From Ichthyophonus hoferi (Eukaryota > Opisthokonta > Ichthyosporea > Ichthyophonida > Ichthyophonidae), in the NCBI GenBank assembly GCA_002751075.1, contig NAOQ01000156.1, positions 17,718-35,711 on the forward strand: a stretch of DNA of 17,994 bases, in the 5' to 3' direction. The notes beneath the pieces are model-generated. The model did no database searches and was not told where the DNA came from. It saw only the letters and a list, made by a program, of their open reading frames with translations. Shown one piece after another: positions 15,907-17,994 of this stretch; position 1 is the first letter of the stretch, and each line of letters begins with the position of its first letter. The position numbers and the translations under genes were made by a program.

Positions 15907-17900
15907 GGTGCATGCATATTTGTTTTTTCAGTAAATATATTGTCTTTTAAGATCAGTATGCTGTTTCAATACTAGAAAAATATTGTTTATAGATACTTGC
16001 ATGGGTATGTTTGCATCACAAATAACCAATAGAATGTGTTTAAAACATTGTATATATACTGATAGTAGATTGGTTATATTTTCTATTGATTATATTTATA
16101 CTTAATATTAATTATAATTATAATTATACGAACTATATTTAAATTAACTATATTTATATTGATTTTATTATTTATATTCATCTCAATTCTATTTATGAGT
16201 TATATTTATATTCTAGTTCACTATTTATATATAATATTAATTTTAATTTTAATATTAAATTGATAATGCGGAGCACAGCAGAAAGTTAATCGTCTGTACC
16301 AATCATACTTTCTGATATGACATTCTTAGTTCATGGAACCCATCACCTGTCGCGTTTTAACATTTATGATTGTACTGTTTCATTATACATCAAAGAGGTG
16401 AGCATTGATTGGATTCTCTTTACCAACTCGGTATGATATTCAACCAATACCTAAACCCTCAGCCATATCCACACTAAGAACCAATTGTCAATCAATGTTG
16501 CTAATTAATTAGTAATTAACAAGGGATAATATTATTGGCTGTCTTTCACATCAGCCCTTGAGGTTAGCTATTAGTACGTCTTGATTGGCTTGATTGTTGT
16601 TTAGTCATATTTTATACAGAGACATAAAGAGGTATTTTTTTTAAGAAATATGGAATTGATAGGATACCTTTGCTGTATGATTTAAAAAACTAATCATATA
16701 TGCAATTGTATATATACCTATATATGGTCATATATGCTTGCATATATATACATCTGAATATGTAAGTGCTTGTGCTTGTGTTTGTGCTATACCAATAGAG
16801 AATACCCACAGATGTAAATATAGGTGATAAAGAGCCAATGGAAGGGGATGATGACATCATGGAGGAGACGAGAGACTTTTACAGGTGGGTGAACCTACAT
16901 ACCTCTTTCTACTCACTACCAATCATATACAAGCAGTGCCCAGCGACAGAGAAACAACATATAAGAGTAAAGCATTAAATATAACCTAGTACTCATTCCA
17001 CTATTACTACTACTTCATCTCTACTCTTTATTTTTTATTACTATTATTATACATACACATGTATAGTTGTTGTAATGGAAATAAATCCAGCTAAGTATAT
17101 AAGTTGTGGTATAAGAGTTATGTGCTGCATCTCTATCTATATTTCCAGAAAACGGTAGTGCCTGAAGTGTCTTTACTATACCAATTAAAAGAACCAATTG
17201 AGATTGATACACTTTAATCCTATATGGACCTATGAACGTTGATGAACAAGAGATTATAGAGATTGGTAGATTGATATAAGCCATTAATTACCCAATCACA
17301 AGCTATAGAAGTTATGTTCCCACGTTGTTTCATTTACCAAAGCAGCTTTATTATTGTTCAGCAAAGACATAATGCCAAAAAATTTCACACGAAGTTAAAT
17401 TTAATATGCCGTTATGGTTGATATAGAAGTCGACTTAGGTTTTTTTATATGTTTATTTTCAGGTGTTATATATATATACGTATCATAAATATCTTTATAT
17501 CTTCATTCTTATTTTTTCATCTTTAATAGCTCTGCCATCTTGACCAAATTTTATATATTGGAGATAAAATATACTGCGAGTTGACTGGAGTGTGATGACC
17601 GACAAGGAAAAGAAGTAGCTATTGGATATAATTAAACCAAGTCACTTTCTATAAATAAATACAGTTAAATAGATGCAACTTTAGATACTTAATATATTTC
17701 TTTATAACTATTGTATTTACTCACATATATATGTATAAGTACCAACCAATTAACCCTTACTATATATATTCTTACACCTTCCCCCCTACCTCTCTCCCAG
17801 GTTTGTACACAAGCACTGTGATATTGATAGTAAGGTTCCCTTCTCCTCTATAGTCCCTCCCTATTCTAGTCGCGTCGTGGGTGCTCGTGCTCTGTTTCAG
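4727..17900 (+). CDS. REC8: REC8-like meiotic cohesin kleisin subunit, 19 exons seen, 3' end missing
   Basis: The gene encodes the alpha-kleisin of meiotic cohesin, which in the known family closes the SMC1-SMC3 ring, holds sister chromatids together in meiosis and is cut by separase. Nineteen exons join with every phase matching to 614 codons (human REC8 is about 550 residues). Residues 1 to about 113 match the Rad21/Rec8 N-terminal domain: start MFFAQDILCRREG, VIKAC, and FALRLSSQLLTGLARV followed by VTFLWDDVRQIW. Residues about 299-325 carry the central KKRRIG ... EVDRATQI motif. Residues 582-614 begin the C-terminal winged helix; SSIVPPYSSRVVGARALF resembles REC8 (SSLVSPLSPRRMAARVF) more than RAD21 (NRKQAAAKFYSFL). 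The middle is acidic and low in order, as in all kleisins. KKRR and INKRIR are possible nuclear signals. Exons fully inside introns 17 or 18 could have been missed. RAD21 or RAD21L is the less likely alternative. Confidence 0.9.
4783..6054 (+). other. Kleisin intron 1, 1272 nt
   Basis: AT-rich throughout, with no long repeat array and no other exon, RNA gene or mobile element that I can support. Its 3' end is CTATGTCTACACCTATTAG. Confidence 0.7.
6055..6144 (+). CDS. REC8: Kleisin exon 2 (N-terminal domain)
   Basis: Encodes LFATCNPDGSKTGPRVSKKE then ILTLDVIKA, ending in TG before donor GTATGA; the next exon's T completes cysteine. Human REC8 has WLAATRGSRLVKRE ... VVKTC at this place. Choosing this donor over a later GTATCT is forced by the phase of exon 3 and the conserved cysteine. 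Confidence 0.9.
6289..6319. repeat. (AT)n microsatellite in intron 2
   Basis: About 15 uninterrupted AT units, flanked on the left by CTAG and on the right by GATCTTG. Confidence 0.93.
6544..6588. repeat. GTATAT-type microsatellite in intron 2
   Basis: Four near-perfect GTATAT hexamers grading into GTACAT and GTATACAT variants. Confidence 0.85.
7053..7156 (+). CDS. REC8: Kleisin exon 3 (N-terminal domain core)
   Basis: Encodes QDVQYPQRPFALRLSSQLL then TGLARVLNKQVTFLW, matching the family block RFSLYLSAQL ... GVIRVYSQQCQYL. Acceptor GGGTACAG at 7045-7052, donor GTAATA at 7157, leaving one G. The competing open frame one base over (MFNILNDHLL ...) is a shadow. Confidence 0.93.
7157..7730 (+). 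other. Kleisin intron 3, 574 nt
   Basis: The least repetitive long intron, with somewhat higher GC around 7440-7700. I looked for box C/D and H/ACA snoRNA signals and found none convincing. A short GACG-GATTT-CGTC hairpin lies near 7507-7519. Confidence 0.6.
7731..7821 (+). CDS. REC8: Kleisin exon 4 (end of N-terminal domain)
   Basis: AC completes the aspartate of LWDDVRQIWVQVQRR, then TEKDIKLNQSTLEISQA. It matches YLVEDIQHILERLHRAQ in human REC8, the helix that docks on SMC3. Acceptor CCCTTTATAG; donor GTTAGT at 7822 with AA left over. Confidence 0.92.
7822..8179 (+). other. Kleisin intron 4, 358 nt
   Basis: AT-rich, with a short TA run near 8070-8083. The 3' end has the clearest branch-site candidate in the gene, TTTACTAACCAATA (8157-8170), nine bases before the TAG acceptor; the yeast-like TACTAAC overlaps an ACCAAT word. 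Confidence 0.7.
8180..8261 (+). CDS. REC8: Kleisin exon 5
   Basis: The first G completes lysine, then YDTVTNTGFMDEP and IMEDPSHDILELLG. Phase demands the CACTAG acceptor (ends 8179); the later ATACAG would hit a stop. Donor GTATGT at 8262, phase 0. Acidic linker with no recognised motif. Confidence 0.83.
8262..8879 (+). other. Kleisin intron 5, 618 nt
   Basis: Contains the ATACA-type degenerate array (8590-8706) and ACCAATCA near 8763. The 3' end has the branch-like CATAACCTAAC followed by CATGATCCCAG. Confidence 0.7.
8590..8706. repeat. Degenerate ATACA/ATATA pentanucleotide array in intron 5
   Basis: Stretch of five-base units of the ATACA, ATATA and ATATC kind, purest at 8664-8680 (ATACAATACAATACAAT). 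It is the reverse complement of the array in intron 6. Confidence 0.8.
8880..8952 (+). CDS. REC8: Kleisin exon 6
   Basis: Encodes DNMFDLFSIPDNYTDITTS then TFTNG plus one base. Acceptor CATGATCCCAG, start phase 0 as required. Donor chosen as GTAGGT at 8953; GTTTGT at 8957 also works with a different acceptor for exon 7. Serine, threonine and aspartate rich linker. Confidence 0.77.
8953..9405 (+). other. Kleisin intron 6, 453 nt
   Basis: Filled mostly by the TGTAT/TATTA pentanucleotide array (9016-9335). Branch candidate CTACTAACAACC at 9369-9380; acceptor TTCTAG ending at 9405. Confidence 0.7.
9016..9335. repeat. Degenerate TATTG/TATTA/CATAT pentanucleotide array in intron 6
   Basis: Units such as TATTG and TATTA (9021-9110), a (TTA)n run (9139-9155), then CATAT/CATAC units. 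ATTGTATTGTATT at 9045-9057 is exactly complementary to a 13-base part of the intron 5 array. Confidence 0.8.
9406..9517 (+). CDS. REC8: Kleisin exon 7
   Basis: CT completes serine, then TRGKKHQNNDLHLLQDVEV and GRPEMNFDIDVREFPKL, leaving AT at donor GTATGG (9518). Phase to exon 8 picks this donor over GTTTCT at 9543. A GTAAGA look-alike inside the exon (9415) would end a 9-nt exon, but the frame stays open through it. Confidence 0.77.
9518..9928 (+). other. Kleisin intron 7, 411 nt
   Basis: AT-rich, with TA and ACATAC short repeats (about 9668-9726) and nothing else supported. Acceptor TTCTCGTACAG. Confidence 0.65.
9929..10017 (+). CDS. REC8: Kleisin exon 8
   Basis: T completes isoleucine, then DRHFNENDITLEEDKDQ and KNDLVGLDKIGD plus one G. 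Strong donor GTAAGT at 10018. Very acidic, as expected of the kleisin linker. Confidence 0.8.
10018..11201 (+). other. Kleisin intron 8, 1184 nt
   Basis: About 370 nt of ordinary AT-rich DNA, then a giant trinucleotide-type array (10385-11128), then a normal 3' end with branch-like TACTAAG and a CT-rich tract before CCTCACAG. Confidence 0.75.
10385..11128. repeat. Compound (TAATAG)/(AAT)/(AACAAT) array in intron 8
   Basis: About 740 bp of three-base-based units. It starts with GTAATA-type units (to about 10660, with a pure (AAT)n core at 10496-10528), then becomes AACAAT/AACAAC with almost no G on the plus strand. Inside is a higher-order 15-mer, AACAATAACAACCAT, repeated about three times near 10907-10960. 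The 242- and 210-codon open frames here (runs of I, V, T) are products of the repeat. Confidence 0.95.
11202..11279 (+). CDS. REC8: Kleisin exon 9
   Basis: GG completes glycine, then FMGDIPFDFNMNFDEIVAE and NTKNQE plus one G. Acceptor CCTCACAG, donor GTAATA at 11280. Acidic linker. Confidence 0.8.
11280..11783 (+). other. Kleisin intron 9, 504 nt
   Basis: AT-rich with ACATAC-type short repeats (about 11630-11720) and an ACCAATCACAT word at 11580. Ends in a T-rich tract and TCTCCATAG. Confidence 0.65.
11784..11869 (+). CDS. REC8: Kleisin exon 10
   Basis: TA completes valine, then AAYRHTLTLFNQSAPTSP and LVPFSEGLPD. Donor GTAAGT at 11870, phase 0. The acceptor is a tandem TAGTAG, so a form one codon shorter is possible. 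Later CAG acceptors inside (11825, 11835) would break the phase from exon 9. Confidence 0.75.
11870..12373 (+). other. Kleisin intron 10, 504 nt
   Basis: AT-rich; short TAATATAATA repeat near 12035-12062. Ends directly in CACACCAACCAATCAG, where the ACCAATCA word forms the acceptor. Confidence 0.65.
12374..12553 (+). CDS. REC8: Kleisin exon 11 (conserved central motif)
   Basis: Sixty codons, phase 0 at both ends. MIVPMHDHEIV is followed by TKKRRIGSLSFRRHQEVDRATQ in two overlapping parts: a basic cluster and EVDRATQITSDTMRLNL, matching the human REC8 block RRRRRLLFWDKETQIS and RAD21's KKRKLIVDSVKELDSKTI. This is the only conserved block in the middle of kleisins. Donor GTAGGT at 12554. The basic cluster could also serve nuclear import. 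Confidence 0.93.
12570..12690. repeat. GT-rich GTATGT/TAGTTGTAT imperfect repeat
   Basis: Repeated words GTGTAGTATGTGTG (near 12575 and 12663) and AATAGTTGTATGT (near 12596 and 12651), suggesting an imperfect unit of about 55-85 bases built from GTATG words. Confidence 0.7.
12760..13005. repeat. Foldback pentanucleotide array in intron 11
   Basis: Units of TATAC, TATTG and TATTA. ATTGTATTGTAT occurs at 12824-12835 and 12859-12870, and its exact reverse complement ATACAATACAAT at 12902-12913, so the array can fold on itself. Confidence 0.85.
13142..13199 (+). CDS. REC8: Kleisin exon 12
   Basis: Encodes AIEVKMNTIHKIYTSPADN plus T. Acceptor GACATGCAG, strong donor GTAAGT at 13200. Short linker exon supported by phase and splice signals rather than similarity. 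Confidence 0.72.
13200..13923 (+). other. Kleisin intron 12, 724 nt
   Basis: AT-rich with several short repeats: TA run (13256-13268), ATTATATTAC units (13418-13446), TTTTATTAAA units (13476-13530) and TA (13669-13681). The 3' end holds CTGACAACCAATCACATT before a pyrimidine tract and TTCCAG. Confidence 0.65.
13924..14034 (+). CDS. REC8: Kleisin exon 13
   Basis: GT completes cysteine, then HRHPIILAIYKDRCTIDPL and DKSDLWDDTGRAVVNFQ plus G. Donor GTATTT at 14035. No recognised motif; frame, length and both splice sites agree. Confidence 0.82.
14035..14227 (+). other. Kleisin intron 13, 193 nt
   Basis: Short, AT-rich, with TATAC/CATAT words; CT-rich 3' end and CCTCCACAG acceptor. Confidence 0.7.
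14228..14388 (+). CDS. REC8: Kleisin exon 14, with in-frame GA repeat
   Basis: TG completes valine, then SHAMDRPNDNRAQ, the ERERERERE run (residues 418-426), GDDGQGLEGAGRIEGEIES and ILPEDNNQYGLM. The run is coded by a (GA)11 microsatellite; any change not a multiple of three bases would shift the frame. As sequenced the frame is open across it and joins exons 13 and 15 in phase. Donor GTAGGG at 14389. The charged, glycine-rich segment is probably disordered. Confidence 0.8.
14269..14290. repeat. (GA)11 microsatellite within coding exon 14
   Basis: Eleven uninterrupted GA units read as alternating glutamate and arginine codons (GAG AGA), the last arginine using AGG. A slippage-prone tract inside a gene needed for meiosis. 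Confidence 0.95.
14389..14734 (+). other. Kleisin intron 14, 346 nt
   Basis: Starts with GTATATA/TATTGTATA words near the donor, then plain AT-rich DNA; a TA run near 14645-14658. The acceptor giving the right phase is TTCGTTCAG (ends 14734), not the TTTAG 14 bases earlier, which leads to a stop in phase. Confidence 0.65.
14735..14858 (+). CDS. REC8: Kleisin exon 15, with candidate separase site
   Basis: Encodes DMEGGLNVEIPRANEPRSND then ASFNPNTVHMPWTVATPSTS and H plus T. EIPR (residues 466-469) fits the separase ExxR consensus and lies in the disordered linker, as known cleavage sites do; this is inference. Strong donor GTAAGT at 14859. Confidence 0.8.
14859..14995 (+). other. Kleisin intron 15, 137 nt, mostly (GTAT)n
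   Basis: Shortest intron. A GTAT/GTAG tetranucleotide array (14863-14943) begins within four bases of the donor and fills over half the intron. Acceptor CTCGGGCAG. Confidence 0.85.
14996..15077 (+). CDS. REC8: Kleisin exon 16
   Basis: CC completes serine, then NSHSVARRASEVPSLDTP and INKRIRTS, leaving AG before donor GTTTGT (15078). The INKRIR cluster plus RR from exon 17 makes a basic patch that could be a nuclear localisation signal or kinase site. Confidence 0.78.
15078..15717 (+). other. Kleisin intron 16, 640 nt
   Basis: Contains a (TATAA)n run (15326-15352) and a long TTACTA-type array (15396-15664). Acceptor ACACACAG. Confidence 0.75.
15396..15664. repeat. (TTACTA)n hexanucleotide array in intron 16
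   Basis: TTTTTATTA-like and mixed ATTACT units lead into a perfect TTACTA tract of about 17 units at 15560-15664. It is complementary to the GTAATA units at the start of the intron 8 array. Confidence 0.95.
15718..15809 (+). CDS. REC8: Kleisin exon 17
   Basis: G completes arginine, then RTSMVSQEPGLQTITDTSV and GNLADVDMPQF plus G. Donor GTACGC at 15810 is weak but phase-correct. RRTS fits a basophilic kinase consensus. The intron repeat upstream is open in the same frame, so frame alone is not evidence here; the phase match on both sides is. Confidence 0.75.
15810..16811 (+). other. Kleisin intron 17, 1002 nt
   Basis: TA run (15869-15907), TTATATT-type degenerate repeat (about 16080-16260) and a dense set of CCAAT words in both orientations (16020-16590). 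A phase-neutral exon could hide here, but I could not identify one. Ends ATACCAATAGAGAATACCC then ACAG. Confidence 0.6.
15869..15907. repeat. TA-rich microsatellite in intron 17
   Basis: TATATA runs interrupted once by CA. Confidence 0.85.
16812..16884 (+). CDS. REC8: Kleisin exon 18
   Basis: AT completes aspartate, then VNIGDKEPMEGDDDIMEE and TRDFY, leaving AG at donor GTGGGT (16885). A strongly acidic segment just before the winged helix, the usual kleisin arrangement. EETR also fits ExxR but sits very close to the folded domain. Confidence 0.77.
16885..17800 (+). other. Kleisin intron 18, 916 nt
   Basis: AT-rich with CCAAT words near 16919, 17180, 17193, 17293 and 17744. No exon supported. 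Classic 3' end: a long CT tract and TCTCTCCCAG. Confidence 0.65.
17801..17900 (+). CDS. REC8: Kleisin exon 19 (start of C-terminal winged helix)
   Basis: G completes arginine, then FVHKHCDIDSKVPF and SSIVPPYSSRVVGARALFQ, ending in phase 0 at donor GTGAGG. It matches the first helices of the winged-helix domain that binds the SMC1 head. The family's last part (the segment ending in a QxxPYG-like motif) is missing, so at least one exon lies beyond the right edge. Confidence 0.94.
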
Positions 17901-17994
17901 GTGAGGTGATATTATATGATAGGATAGGATAGGATAGGATAGGATAGGATAGGATAGGATAGGATAGGATAGGATAGGATAGGATAGGATAGGA
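17901..17994 (+). other. Kleisin intron 19, partial
   Basis: Begins GTGAGGTGATATTATAT and then is entirely pentanucleotide repeat to the window end. Confidence 0.85.
17918..17994. repeat. (GATAG)n pentanucleotide array, runs off the window
   Basis: About 15 perfect copies of the five-base unit, starting 17 bases after a donor. The full length is unknown. Confidence 0.96.

Noticed and set aside
17918-17994. Telomere or interstitial telomeric repeat
   Set aside because: The unit is five bases (GATAG) and does not match TTAGGG or common variants; it lies inside an intron.
1-17994. CRISPR array, prokaryotic operon, tRNA or rRNA gene
   Set aside because: Repeats are simple-sequence without spacers; there are no Shine-Dalgarno-linked reading frames and no cloverleaf or rRNA-like segments.

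Overview
This window reads as eukaryotic nuclear DNA: very AT-rich, full of microsatellites, with one intron-dense gene on the plus strand and an old LTR-retroelement fossil at the left edge. No long open reading frame is a real gene; the long ones lie in simple repeats. The coding content appears only when short exons are joined across GT-AG introns. Protein similarity is closest to animal REC8, and the many phased introns fit an animal or close relative (a sponge-like genome is only a guess). There is no sign of a prokaryotic system, CRISPR, tRNA or rRNA.

Layout. Positions 1 to about 2200: minus-strand Ty1/Copia-type fossil (protease end, integrase, integrase-RT linker, RNase H), badly decayed and running off the left edge. 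Positions 2200 to 4726: AT-rich intergenic or 5' flanking DNA with a (TA)17 tract, CCAAT motifs and one possible short upstream exon (3666-3729). Positions 4727 to 17900 and beyond: a REC8-type meiotic cohesin kleisin of at least 19 coding exons, 1842 nt or exactly 614 codons, all phases matching, with the last exon(s) outside the window on the right. The N-terminal SMC3-binding domain is in exons 1-4, the conserved basic/VD central motif in exon 11, and the start of the C-terminal winged helix (SMC1-binding) in exon 19.

The introns carry most of the structure: degenerate pentanucleotide arrays of opposite orientation on either side of exon 6, a foldback pentanucleotide array in intron 11, a 740-bp A/C-rich trinucleotide-type array in intron 8 whose start is complementary to a perfect (TTACTA)n array in intron 16, GT-rich repeats starting right at several donors, and a (GATAG)n array at the right edge. 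ACCAAT or ACCAATCA recurs along the whole locus, often close to intron 3' ends. A (GA)11 microsatellite sits in frame inside exon 14.

I found no undescribed multi-gene system. The most useful results are the reconstructed kleisin gene, the paired complementary intron repeats, the coding GA repeat, and the recurrent ACCAATCA word. Human protein comparisons are from memory, not from a search.
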